A DNA stretch of 64,000 nt, taken from contig CALMYW010000394.1 of the NCBI GenBank assembly GCA_937873665.1, forward strand, positions 951,892 to 1,015,891, written 5' to 3'. This document shows, piece by piece, positions 45,025 to 52,846 of this stretch (positions are counted from its first letter, which is position 1; every line of letters starts with the position of its first letter). Made by a program: the position numbers and the translations under genes. The notes beneath the pieces were generated by a model. The model did no database searches, was not told the origin of the DNA, and was given only the letters and a program-made list of their open reading frames with translations. The DNA comes from an uncultured Sphingorhabdus sp. GTDB taxonomy: Bacteria; Pseudomonadota; Alphaproteobacteria; Sphingomonadales; Sphingomonadaceae.

Positions 45025-45330
45025 TCAAGCCGATGCCGCGCCGCCGTCAGCCGCGCGAGCGCTGTCCGGTTGGCGCTCAACTCCGTTGCCGCGTTTGCGC
45101 GCCGTCCCTTGAAAGAAGGCGGCACCGCGCTTGCGCCAGCTCTCCTTTCGCGCGGCGTCAGCGTTTCCGGCGACATCGAGCAATGCGCCTGCCAGCGTTT
45201 CGGCGTCGCTGGCATCGGCCCCGGTCGCGATGACCAGCTCGCCGAGTTGCAGAACGCGGCGTTCCTTGAGGTGCTTCGCCTTGTCGGCCAGCGCTTTCAG
45301 TTCGGAATCGATATCGCGGGGTTTGCGCAT
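45025..45330 (-). CDS. traC: Conjugal transfer protein TraC (relaxosome accessory)
   Basis: 101 residues from ATG 45330. MRKPRDIDSELKALADKAKH, LGELVIATGADASDAETLAG and WRKRGAAFFQG are the family blocks of Ti-type TraC, a small protein that helps the relaxase open the origin. The gene is divergent from traA; the oriT lies between them. The tail after AFFQG varies between relatives, so the exact C terminus is less certain. Confidence 0.82.
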   Translation of the reverse strand: MRKPRDIDSELKALADKAKHLKERRVLQLGELVIATGADASDAETLAGALLDVAGNADAARKESWRKRGAAFFQGTARKRGNGVERQPDSARAADGGAASA

Positions 45331-45445
45331 CTTGTGTCTCCATCGAGAGGTGATGCGCCGATCATAATATCGCGCCGCGCCGTTTGCTTCAGGGTCGTCG
45401 GGACAGTCTGGAACCACCTAGTCCCGAGCAGGATTTTATCATGGG

Positions 45446-45473
45446 AGGGCGCGCTTATACGTCGTGCCGACGT
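45446..45473. other. oriT: Origin of transfer (oriT), MOBQ/RSF1010-Ti type
   Basis: On the minus strand the hairpin ACGTCG-GCA-CGACGT is followed at once by ATAAGCGCGCCCT. The nick-region consensus of RSF1010 and Ti plasmids is TAAGTGCGCCCT; here TAAGCGCGCCCT matches 11 of 12 bases. The hairpin-then-nick order and the place between traC and traA match Ti-type origins. The expected cut is at the right edge of the TAAGCG-side motif, within the shared nic sequence. Confidence 0.85.
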
Positions 45474-45502
45474 GCGGTTAGTGGCGTAGATGGATGGCCG
45501 TC

Positions 45503-48388
45503 ATGGCGATCTTCCATCTCTCGGTTAAAGTCATCAGCCGATCGAGCGGGCGCAGCGCTGTGGCCGCAGCAGCCTATCGCGGGGCCGAGCGGCTGCATGA
45601 CGAACGGCTCGACCGCGACCATGACTTCACCAACAAGGACGGGGTCGTCCATTCCGAAGTGCTGCTGCCGGAAGGCGCGCCGGAGGAATTCGCCGACAGG
45701 GAAAAGCTCTGGAACGCCGTCGAGGCCGCCGAAAAGCGGAAGGATGCGCAGCTTTCCCGTGAGGTCGAATTTGCCATTCCGCGCGAGCTGACCAGGGAAC
45801 AAGGCATCGAGCTGGCGCGCGAATTCGCCGAGGCCGAGTTCGTCGAGAAGGGCATGATCGCCGACCTCAATGTCCATTGGGATATTGGCGCGGACGGTCA
45901 GCCCAAACCCCACGCCCATGTCATGCTCACCATGCGCGAGGTCGGCAAAGACGGGTTCGGCGCGAAGGTGCGCGACTGGAACAAGGCCGAACTGGTCGAG
46001 CAGTGGCGCGAGCGCTGGGCCGATCACGTCAATCAGCGCCTGGCCGAACTCGATATCGACGCGCGGATCGATCACCGCAGCCTGGAGGCGCAGGGCATTG
46101 CGCTGGAGCCGCAGGACAAAATTGGCCCCGCAGCTTCACGCATGGGCGTGCGCGGGCTGGAGGCCGAACGGATCGAAGAACACCGGGCCGTCGCGCAGCG
46201 TAATGGCGAGCGGATCATTGCCAATCCGGCTGTCGCATTGGACGCGATCACGCACCAACAGGCGACGTTCACGCCCCGCGACCTTGCCATGTTCGTGCAC
46301 CGGCACAGCGACGGCAAGGAGCAGTTCGATTTGGCCATGGGCGCGGTGCGCGGATCATCCGACCTGATCGCGCTGGGCAAGGATGGACGCGGCGAAGAGC
46401 GCTTCACATCGCGCCAGATGATCGAGACCGAACAGCGGCTTGGCCGCGCATCGGAATTGCTGGCAGAACGCGAGCGGCATCAGGTCGAAGATCGTGGCCG
46501 GGAAGGCGCGCTGGCGCGCTCTGCGGAGCGCGGGCTGGTGCTATCCGGCGAGCAGCGCGCGGCGTTCGAGCATGTGACCGTTGGGCGCGGCCTCAGTGTC
46601 GTTGTCGGCTATGCCGGGACTGGCAAGAGCGCGATGCTGGGCGTGGCGCGCGAGGCATGGGAGAGCGCTGGCTACACCGTTCGCGGTGCGGCGCTGTCCG
46701 GCATTGCCGCCGAGGGGCTGGAGCATGGGTCTGGCATAACTTCGCGAACCATTGCCAGCCTTGAACATCAGTGGGGACAAGGCCGCGAACATCTGACATC
46801 GCGCGACGTGCTGGTGATCGACGAAGCGGGCATGGTTGGCACGCGCCAGATGGAGCGCGTTCTCTCCCATGCCGCCGATGCAGGCGCGAAAGTTGTCCTG
46901 GTTGGGGACCCGCAGCAGCTCCAGGCTATCGAAGCCGGAGCCGCCTTTCGAGCGATCCACGAACGCCACGGCGGCGTCGAAATCAGTGAGGTGCGGCGCC
47001 AGCATGAAGGCTGGCAGCAGGACGCGACCCGGCATCTTGCCACCGGTCGCACGGGCCTGGCCGTTCAGGCTTATGGCGAACGCGGCATGGTGCATGTTGC
47101 CGAGACGCGGGAGGCAGCGCGCGGCACACTGATCGAGCGCTGGGATCGCGACCGTCAGACCAGCCCCGGCGATACGCGGATCATTCTCACCCACACCAAT
47201 GACGAAGTGCGCGAGCTTAACGACGCTGCGCGCGAGCGGATGCGTGACGCGGGCGGGCTGGGCGGTGAAGCATCCATAAAGACAGAGCGGGGAGAGCGTG
47301 CCTTTGCGTCCGGCGACCGCATCATGTTTCTACGCAACGAGCGCGAACTTGCCGTCAAGAACGGGACGCTTGGCACCGTCGAACAGGTGACGCCGCAGCG
47401 CATTGCCGTCCGCACCGATGATGGCCGTAAGGTTGCCTTCGATACTAAGGATTATGCACACATCGATCATGGCTATGCCGCGACGATCCACAAGGCGCAG
47501 GGCATGACTGTTGACCGTGCGCATGTGTTGGCAACGCCCGGGATGGACAGCCACGGGGCCTATGTCGCGCTGTCGCGCCACCGTGATAGCGTGGACCTTC
47601 ACTATGGCCGTGCAGACTTTGCAGACCAGCTGAAACTTGTCCGCACCCTCAGCCGCGAGCGCGGCAAGGACATGGCGAGCGACTACAAGCCCGAGCGGGC
47701 ATTCGCCGAACGGCGCGGCATCACCTTCCGCGAGCGCATTGTCGAAATCGCCCGCCAGTTGCCGGAGCGTGCGAAGTCGATCTTCGCCGGATTCCGCCCG
47801 CAGGCCAACCGCCTCGAAGCGCTGCCAAGCGATCAGGCTGGCCTGTCCGATCAGCGCCGGGCGGTCGAACGTTATGCCCGCGCCGCCGCCGACATCGGGC
47901 AGATGCGCGAACAGGGATTGCCGGTCCTGCCACACCAGCGCGACGCACTGGAGAAGGCCGGAAAGGCGCTTGATGCGATCCGGCCATATGGCGCCGCCGA
48001 CCTCGCCAGCGCCTTGCAGCGCCAGCCCTCGCTGGCCCGTGAGGCCGCTGATGGTCGCAGCCAGGGCGCGATCCGCGCCATGCAGCTTGAAGCGGAAATC
48101 CGCGCAGACCCGTCGAAACGCGCCGACCGCTTCGTCAGCGACTGGCAGCGGCTGGGGCAGGCTCGCCTGACCATGCAGCGCGAGGGTGATGCCAAGGGCG
48201 CAGCGCAGGCGTCCAGCCGCATGGCCGGGATGGCGAAAGGCCTTGAGCGCGACCCACAGGTGGAATCGCTCCTGCGCAACCGGACGCGTGAACTCGGGAT
48301 CGGCAAGGACATCTCGCGAGAATTGTCCCGCGACCTTGCCGCCTCCGTGTCGTTCGAGCGGACCCGCTCGATTGGAATGAGCCTGTAA
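45503..48388 (+). CDS. traA: TraA relaxase-helicase, MOBQ family
   Basis: 961 residues from ATG 45503 (MAIFHLSVKVISRSSGRSAV, the usual TraA start). The relaxase domain (residues 1-250) has the Tyr in AAAYRGAERL and the metal His set in KPHAHVMLTMR. A RecD/TraI-like helicase follows, with Walker A GYAGTGKSAML, Walker B VLVIDEAGMVG and VGDPQQLQAIEAG. It nicks oriT, stays bound to the 5' end and pilots the strand into a secretion channel. No channel genes are in the window. Confidence 0.93.
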   Translation: MAIFHLSVKVISRSSGRSAVAAAAYRGAERLHDERLDRDHDFTNKDGVVHSEVLLPEGAPEEFADREKLWNAVEAAEKRKDAQLSREVEFAIPRELTREQGIELAREFAEAEFVEKGMIADLNVHWDIGADGQPKPHAHVMLTMREVGKDGFGAKVRDWNKAELVEQWRERWADHVNQRLAELDIDARIDHRSLEAQGIALEPQDKIGPAASRMGVRGLEAERIEEHRAVAQRNGERIIANPAVALDAITHQQATFTPRDLAMFVHRHSDGKEQFDLAMGAVRGSSDLIALGKDGRGEERFTSRQMIETEQRLGRASELLAERERHQVEDRGREGALARSAERGLVLSGEQRAAFEHVTVGRGLSVVVGYAGTGKSAMLGVAREAWESAGYTVRGAALSGIAAEGLEHGSGITSRTIASLEHQWGQGREHLTSRDVLVIDEAGMVGTRQMERVLSHAADAGAKVVLVGDPQQLQAIEAGAAFRAIHERHGGVEISEVRRQHEGWQQDATRHLATGRTGLAVQAYGERGMVHVAETREAARGTLIERWDRDRQTSPGDTRIILTHTNDEVRELNDAARERMRDAGGLGGEASIKTERGERAFASGDRIMFLRNERELAVKNGTLGTVEQVTPQRIAVRTDDGRKVAFDTKDYAHIDHGYAATIHKAQGMTVDRAHVLATPGMDSHGAYVALSRHRDSVDLHYGRADFADQLKLVRTLSRERGKDMASDYKPERAFAERRGITFRERIVEIARQLPERAKSIFAGFRPQANRLEALPSDQAGLSDQRRAVERYARAAADIGQMREQGLPVLPHQRDALEKAGKALDAIRPYGAADLASALQRQPSLAREAADGRSQGAIRAMQLEAEIRADPSKRADRFVSDWQRLGQARLTMQREGDAKGAAQASSRMAGMAKGLERDPQVESLLRNRTRELGIGKDISRELSRDLAASVSFERTRSIGMSL

Positions 48389-48399
48389 GGAGACGCAAA

Positions 48400-49182
48400 A
48401 TGGACAATGCCGATACCGAAGAAGTGACACTGGACATGGGGGCGGAGCCCGAGCCCAAGCCCGAGCCTGCCAAGGTCGAACAAGCCGCCAACGCTGAGAC
48501 TGAGGCCGATCCCGCTGCCGAGGCGTTCGCACGACTTGAAGGCGAAATGGCCTTAATGCGTCGCGCCGTCCAGCATCTTGCCGCCGAGCGGGCGGATATC
48601 GTCATCCCGGACTATGGCAAGACATTGGGCGGGATGGTGAAGCGGCTTGACGCGATATCAGCCAGTCTTGGCGATATCACGGAACATCCCGCAATGCAGA
48701 TGACACCAGAGAGCTTTGGGGCGCGAATCGAGGCTGTCGCCTTGGCAGCGCGGCGTGCCGATCAGGAACGCATTGAACAGGCCCACAAAGACTCTTCGCA
48801 AGCAACGCAGGGTTTAAGAGCAGCACTTACACAGGTGAGAACCGCCGACGAGCAAAAGCGTCGTTTGTGGCAGGGCATGGGCGGCGGCGTGCTGGCAGGC
48901 ATATTGCTCTGGTCGTTCCTGCCCGGCACTATTGCACGCACCGTGCCGGAGAGCTGGCATTGGCCCGAGCGTATGGCGGCGAGGGTGACCGGCGAATCAT
49001 CGCGTTGGGATGCAGGCGCGCGCCTCATGCAGACCGATAGTCCGCAAGCATGGAGTGCGCTGGTGGAAGCCGCTGACCTATTGCGCGATAACCGAGATGC
49101 GATTGACGCTTGCCGGAAATCAGCCTCAAGATCACCGCAGCCAGTGCGATGCACGGTCAAGATTCGTGCCAGAAGCCGATAA
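48400..49182 (+). CDS. TraA-linked membrane protein (DUF6118-like)
   Basis: 260 residues, 11 bp after traA. An acidic start (VTLDMGAEPEPKPEP) is followed by a helical region (residues 40-150, coiled-coil-like), one transmembrane helix (MGGGVLAGILLWSFLPGTIA, about residues 160-180) and a short outer domain (PESWHWPERMAARVTGESSR). Proteins of this shape often follow TraA in mobile elements. The function is unknown; anchoring the relaxosome to the membrane is one guess. It is the last gene before the right end. Confidence 0.75.
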   Translation: MDNADTEEVTLDMGAEPEPKPEPAKVEQAANAETEADPAAEAFARLEGEMALMRRAVQHLAAERADIVIPDYGKTLGGMVKRLDAISASLGDITEHPAMQMTPESFGARIEAVALAARRADQERIEQAHKDSSQATQGLRAALTQVRTADEQKRRLWQGMGGGVLAGILLWSFLPGTIARTVPESWHWPERMAARVTGESSRWDAGARLMQTDSPQAWSALVEAADLLRDNRDAIDACRKSASRSPQPVRCTVKIRARSR

Positions 49183-49263
49183 CGAAGCTCAGCGAGAACG
49201 CCGGAAGGGCTCGCAAGACTATCCCAGAGAGGGGCATAACTGCCCACTCAATCCCAGATAAAA

Positions 49264-49282
49264 TGTGGGATCAAATGTGGTT
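49264..49282 (+). promoter_or_regulatory. Paired TGTGG repeats near the right end
   Basis: TGTGGGA at 49264 and TGTGGTT at 49276, in direct orientation 12 bp apart, as at 22121-22139 near the left end. Probable integrase arm sites. Confidence 0.45.
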
Positions 49283-49337
49283 TCAACTTTCCGAAAAAGT
49301 CATTTTATCCTTTGAAAACAAAGAGATAAATCACTTG

Positions 49338-49354
49338 AATGGTAGCGGAGGAGG
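49338..49354. repeat. Right attachment-site repeat (attR core)
   Basis: AATGGTAGCGGAGGAGG, identical to 21985-22001. To its right the sequence continues as tRNA (T arm, variable loop, anticodon), as expected if the chromosomal target was the 3' end of a minus-strand tRNA. Confidence 0.65.
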
Positions 49355-49383
49355 GACTTGAACCCCCGACCTACGGATTATGA
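49340..49383 (-). pseudogene. 3' half of a tRNA with CAU anticodon (Met or Ile2), split at the anticodon loop
   Basis: Read on the minus strand: TCATAA of the anticodon loop, TCCGT, AGGTC, the T arm GGGGG-TTCAAGT-CCCTC with a fully pairable stem, then CTCCGCT, A and CCA. Upstream of the loop the sequence no longer pairs with TCCGT, and no matching 5' half (D arm, AGCGGAG acceptor strand) was found in the window. So this is a displaced or disrupted half, not a working gene. The break point suggests a second insertion in the anticodon loop. Confidence 0.72.
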
Positions 49384-50656
49384 TTCCAACGGGAAATCGC
49401 CGTAGACGCGTCTATGTAGACGTCAATAAAACTGCCAATGCAACAGTCTATTGATCGGAATTTATCCACGCTACAGCGACAAAACTGTCCGAGAACCGGC
49501 AGAAATATGATACAATCTGATCAAGTTTTGAAAAGCCCGCGACAAACGACTTAGCGGTCGCACGTTGCCATAGGCGCAAGGGAAAATCATCCGCTCGCCC
49601 TGCGGAAAATCGGCTACGCTGGGACAAATGACCGGCACCGAGTGAGCGCCCACAACAGGAAAATCGGTTGTTTCCGACAATCGGTGAAAGCCTGACCAGA
49701 TGCTGGCACTTCTGTGCCATGCACATCTGGAAAAGTTTGCCCTTAAAGATGAGGACGACGTGCGTCCTCTGTCTTGCGTAGGTTGAAGGAAAGCCGAGCA
49801 AGATGCTTCGATGAAACACCATCGATAACCGAGTGGCCGAAAGGCCGGGGTTGCGGAATTGGATAGCTGGTAAATGTGCTCCGCCAGTTCGCAAGGTAGC
49901 TCCTTGCCAGATTCTTCACCAACTTTCCCTGGGAGAGAAACCCCCTCTTTGCATTCGTGCCAATCGTGCCGTTTGCAAGGGGGGGATACGATCTTTCTTG
50001 GGAGGGCATTAAAACTAATGGAAAAATACAAAGCTTTGAAACGACGCGAAGCGTCGTGAAAAGCTCGAGTTGGCGCCGCAGGCGTCAACTCAAATACAAG
50101 CGTTCTACCGGAAAGAGATTTCCCCAGACTCCATGCATTCCAGAACACCGCAGCGTTCACAGGGAAACCGGATTTGGAGTAAACTTATCCCATATAATCC
50201 ATGAATCCAGTATCTATCTGGCATGGGACTTAAGAAACCATTCTGCGCTATTTTTGCTGGAACTATGCTTTCCTCTACTGATCAAAATTCCGCTCGCCGG
50301 TGTACAGCTGTTGAATGAAATCCATGGACTCTAGGCGTTTCGGATTTGCATGGATTGCGGCGTTATAAGGTTTGAATGGCATCCATGTTAAATGGTCAGC
50401 CTCAGTTCCGGTCCACCGCTTGGCATCCATGCGACACACCAAACAAACTTCGTGGACGTGTAAGGATAACACGAAGTTTACACTAAGTTGACAATAAATC
50501 AGGGTTTTTGCGCGAAAACCCTACAAGTAACCTACAAGAATCTATGGGATTTTACTCCGAATCTGTTGGGATTCTGGGATTTTTCATTACCCACCCGCAA
50601 TCCAAGCAGACTGCACGTAACTATTAGACCTCACCAACAACGAATGAGGTCTGAAT
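49384..50656. other. Gene-poor, hairpin-rich stretch, probably remnant of a second element
   Basis: No convincing protein gene in 1.27 kb, and visibly more A/T than the neighbours. It holds strong inverted repeats: 49696-49730 (CCAGATG/CATCTGG with inner TGGCAC/GTGCCA), 49751-49769 (GAGGACG/CGTCCTC), 49835-49846 (GGCC-GAAA-GGCC), 50041-50057 (ACGACGC/GCGTCGT), 50067-50091 (11-bp stem), 50445-50479 (AAACTTCGTG/CACGAAGTTT) and 50501-50522 (AGGGTTTT/AAAACCCT). A structured RNA or element end is possible. The minus-strand open frame at 49471-50160 looks spurious. Confidence 0.5.
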
Positions 50657-50935
50657 ATGAAACTCTATCACGTAGATTATCCCGGGGTTAGCTGCCAGCA
50701 CATCGTGGCAAGCGGACACGCGGAAGTGATTACAACCATGCTTGCGTGGCTTACCCACAACAACCATCCGCGAACTAATGGCATCAAGATTACCGAGGTC
50801 GATCCTATGAACCTGGATCGCAAGGGAAGGATGGAACTGGCGGAGCTGCTTAGGACTAACATTAGCAGCATAGCGAGTTATGATCATGAAGCGGGGTGGA
50901 CACTACATACAGTCTTCGACGCTCCCTATCCCTAA
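50657..50935 (+). CDS. Small hypothetical protein
   Basis: 92 residues, starting MKLYHVDYPGVSCQHIVASG, with GAGGTC eight bases upstream. Composition is balanced and globular-looking (HAEVITTMLAWLTHNNHPRT; GIKITEVDPMNLDRKGRMEL), with no signal peptide or membrane segment. I do not recognise the family. It stands alone in the gene-poor stretch right of the split tRNA, so it may belong to a small mobile remnant. The coding call rests on start context and amino acid make-up only. Confidence 0.5.
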   Translation: MKLYHVDYPGVSCQHIVASGHAEVITTMLAWLTHNNHPRTNGIKITEVDPMNLDRKGRMELAELLRTNISSIASYDHEAGWTLHTVFDAPYP

Positions 50936-51195
50936 CGGGAACCATAAGATGCGCGGAGTTCTCCCATCGCTCCGCGCGTCTCAATGGAAGTCCTAGAAAA
51001 AGCAGCCTCGCTTGATCCGGATCACGCCGATCAGTGGGGATGTTCCGCGTCAAACCTTTATAGGAGCCTATCAGACTAACGAAACAGTGGATCAAAGTTT
51101 GGCTGCCTAGGAGGTCCGCTAACATTCCTGTCGTCCGCTGAGGCAAATTCGTTCGTCAAAGCCCTCCATTTGTTAATCAAGACGAATCCGGTGCG

Positions 51196-51561
51196 AATAT
51201 CGATAACAGTGAGCCGGATCGATAAGCAATGGTGCACTATCTGCCGAAATGAGATTTTGGGGGGACTGCATTTTCCCGCGACAAAGCAACCGGGTTCGAA
51301 GCGATCATGCCCGACTGGCATCGCGTCTTTCTCGATCGGTTGGAATAGGAATTCGCCGATACTGGCGAGCCGGAAACGGGATATATTGAGAGGGATACCC
51401 CATTGTTCGCGCGGATCGGGGCGGTGAATCATGCCTATAATCGGACGGTGATTTACGCGGGCAATTTGCTGCATTGTTCGATGACCCGCGACGATGTCTA
51501 TCATACCGACGATGCGGAAAAAGGGCGACTTACGATTGCCGCCTTCATGCTTGCCCGCTAA
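51196..51561 (+). pseudogene. Decayed DUF6445-like gene with three in-frame stops
   Basis: One unbroken frame reads NIDNSEPDR-stop-AMVHYLPK-stop-DFGGTAFSRDKATGFEAI, MPDWHRVFLDRLE-stop-EFADTGEPETGYIE, RDTPLFARIGAVNHAYNRTV, IYAGNLLHCSM and ends TIAAFMLAR-TAA. The pattern (H-D-like start, FGGTAF, ATGFE, FARIGAVNH, GNLLH) fits the DUF6445 oxygenase-like family, which commonly sits by tryptophan halogenases and TonB receptors in sphingomonads. Stops at 51223, 51250 and 51346 show that it is dead. The N terminus is missing or has drifted beyond recognition. Confidence 0.65.
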
Positions 51562-51624
51562 TCAGTAGTCGCGCATGGTCACGCCGATTGTTAAATGGTC
51601 ACATGCGACAGGGGATTGGGCGGA

Positions 51625-52665
51625 TTGACGAAAAAGCCGACAATTGATGATGTCGCAGCACGCGCCGGAGTGGCGCGGACGACGGTTTCGCGTGTGCTCA
51701 ACAACAGCCCAAATGTTCGCGACGAAGTCCGCGACAAAGTTCGGGCTGCGGTTGCCGGACTTGGCTATCAGGTCAATGTACAGGCTCGCTATCTGGCGAG
51801 CGGGAGTAGCAGGCAATTGGCGCTGATTCATGCCACCGACCTCGATGTCGAACCAAATAGCTATTATCATTCGGGTCTCGAATTGGGTGCAATGCGAGCG
51901 TGTGCCGAACTAGGATATGTACTCGTCACCCACACTGCCAACCCTGCCAAACCTGAAGATCAGGTGCGGATCCGCAGGCTTGCCGAAAGCGGCAGCTATG
52001 ACGGCGTAATCCTGACTCCCCCCTATTCGGACGATGTCGAACTGGTTGAAAGTCTGCGCAAACTGGATTTCCCTCTCGTTCTTATTTCCGCTGGGCCGGA
52101 GGCTCGCAAACGCGCGGCATCAGTTGGCATAGACGATCGCAGGGCGGGAATCGAACTAGGCCGGTTCCTAGTCCAGGAAGGACATAAAAGTTTTGCCTAT
52201 ATCGATGGGCCCGCCGATCACATCTCGGCTGGTTTGCGTCTGGAAGGTTTCCTGAAGGCTGTAACGGATGCAGGTCTGGATGCCGGTGCCGTCAGGGTGC
52301 TCAAAGGCAACTTCACCTTCCGGGCAGGAGTAGAACTTTCCGCCCAAGCGCTTAGCTGGAACCCGCGGCCGTCGGCGCTGGTCTGTGCAAATGACGATAT
52401 GGCAGCGGGCGCCCTGTTCAGTGCGCACAGGATGGCATTGAACATTCCCGCAGACGTATCGATTACAGGCTTTGACGATACACCGGTATCAGAGATCGTC
52501 TGGCCGCCCCTGACGACCGTGCATCAACCTTTGCGTCAGATTGGCGGAAAAGCTGTCGAACTGCTTGTAGATTCCATTCGGAAAAAACATGACTGCGTTG
52601 CTTCGATTCAAGGCCTGTACGTACCCTTCCAGCTTATAGAGCGAGCCTCGACCGCGAGACGCTAA
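51625..52665 (+). CDS. LacI family transcriptional regulator of the glycan locus
   Basis: 346 residues from TTG 51625, where the family start KKPTIDDVAARAGVARTTVS begins at once; an ATG ten codons upstream (51595) is the alternative. The LacI helix-turn-helix and hinge (SRVLNNSPNVRDEVRDKVRA) lead to a periplasmic-binding-like sugar domain (VLICAND-type SALVCANDDMAAGALFSAHR; ITGFDDTPVSEIVWPPLTTV). Palindromic operators at 52688, 52742 and 63820 have the CGCT-centred LacI form. It probably represses the TonB-receptor/glycosidase operon and the divergent EEP gene until a sugar binds. Confidence 0.9.
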   Translation: MTKKPTIDDVAARAGVARTTVSRVLNNSPNVRDEVRDKVRAAVAGLGYQVNVQARYLASGSSRQLALIHATDLDVEPNSYYHSGLELGAMRACAELGYVLVTHTANPAKPEDQVRIRRLAESGSYDGVILTPPYSDDVELVESLRKLDFPLVLISAGPEARKRAASVGIDDRRAGIELGRFLVQEGHKSFAYIDGPADHISAGLRLEGFLKAVTDAGLDAGAVRVLKGNFTFRAGVELSAQALSWNPRPSALVCANDDMAAGALFSAHRMALNIPADVSITGFDDTPVSEIVWPPLTTVHQPLRQIGGKAVELLVDSIRKKHDCVASIQGLYVPFQLIERASTARR

Positions 52666-52687
52666 CCCGCTTGCATACATATGCATA

Positions 52688-52701
52688 TGGAAGCGCTTCC
52701 A
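52688..52701. promoter_or_regulatory. LacI operator 1
   Basis: TGGAAGCGCTTCCA, a perfect 14-bp palindrome, upstream of the promoter of the TonB receptor gene and 22 bp after the lacI stop codon. Confidence 0.8.
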
Positions 52702-52709
52702 AAATTATA

Positions 52710-52738
52710 TTGACTTCGCCCTCTGCTTTGGCAATCTG
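52710..52738 (+). promoter_or_regulatory. Candidate sigma-70 promoter of the glycan operon
   Basis: TTGACT (52710-52715), a 17-base spacer and AATCTG (52733-52738). The -35 is good, the -10 weak. It lies between two LacI operators, so repression by blocking or looping is expected. Confidence 0.5.
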
Positions 52739-52741
52739 CAA

Positions 52742-52755
52742 TGGAAGCGCTACCA
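52742..52755. promoter_or_regulatory. LacI operator 2
   Basis: TGGAAGCGCTACCA differs from operator 1 at one base and sits right behind the predicted -10 box. Confidence 0.78.
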
Positions 52756-52812
52756 TGAACAGGATCGGACAATGTTGCCGACCGGCGAGGAAGGGCTTTT
52801 GGATAGGATCCT

Positions 52813-52829
52813 CAGGGGTTTAGCCCCTG
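52813..52829 (+). promoter_or_regulatory. Hairpin in the 5' leader of the TonB receptor mRNA
   Basis: CAGGGG-TTTAG-CCCCTG forms a 6-bp stem ending four bases before the GGGAGGG ribosome site (52834-52840). It could modulate translation; no function is shown. Confidence 0.4.
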
Positions 52830-52846
52830 GCCTGGGAGGGTACAGA

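Larger units (their letters stand above)
21985..49354. mobile_element. Predicted 27-kb integrative and mobilizable element with catabolic cargo
   Basis: The element is bounded by a 17-bp direct repeat (21985-22001 and 49338-49354) that equals a tRNA 3' end including CCA. A tyrosine integrase stands just inside the left end, with arm-type repeats near both ends. Xis/AlpA-like genes, a MOBQ relaxase with traC/traD and an oriT complete the mobility set. No VirB/Trb genes are present, so transfer would need a helper element. Cargo is a hydrophobic-compound degradation operon, a CYP153 unit and an efflux operon. Confidence 0.72.

Noticed and set aside
49384..49700. Group I intron in the split tRNA
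   Set aside because: Group I introns in tRNA(CAU) leave both exons nearby and end in G before the 3' exon. No 5' tRNA half is found, and the base before the 3' half is not G in the right place.
49471..50160. 229-codon minus-strand open frame
   Set aside because: Low-complexity Ser/Arg/Phe-rich translation, no ribosome site, and it runs through several strong hairpins; not convincing as a gene.
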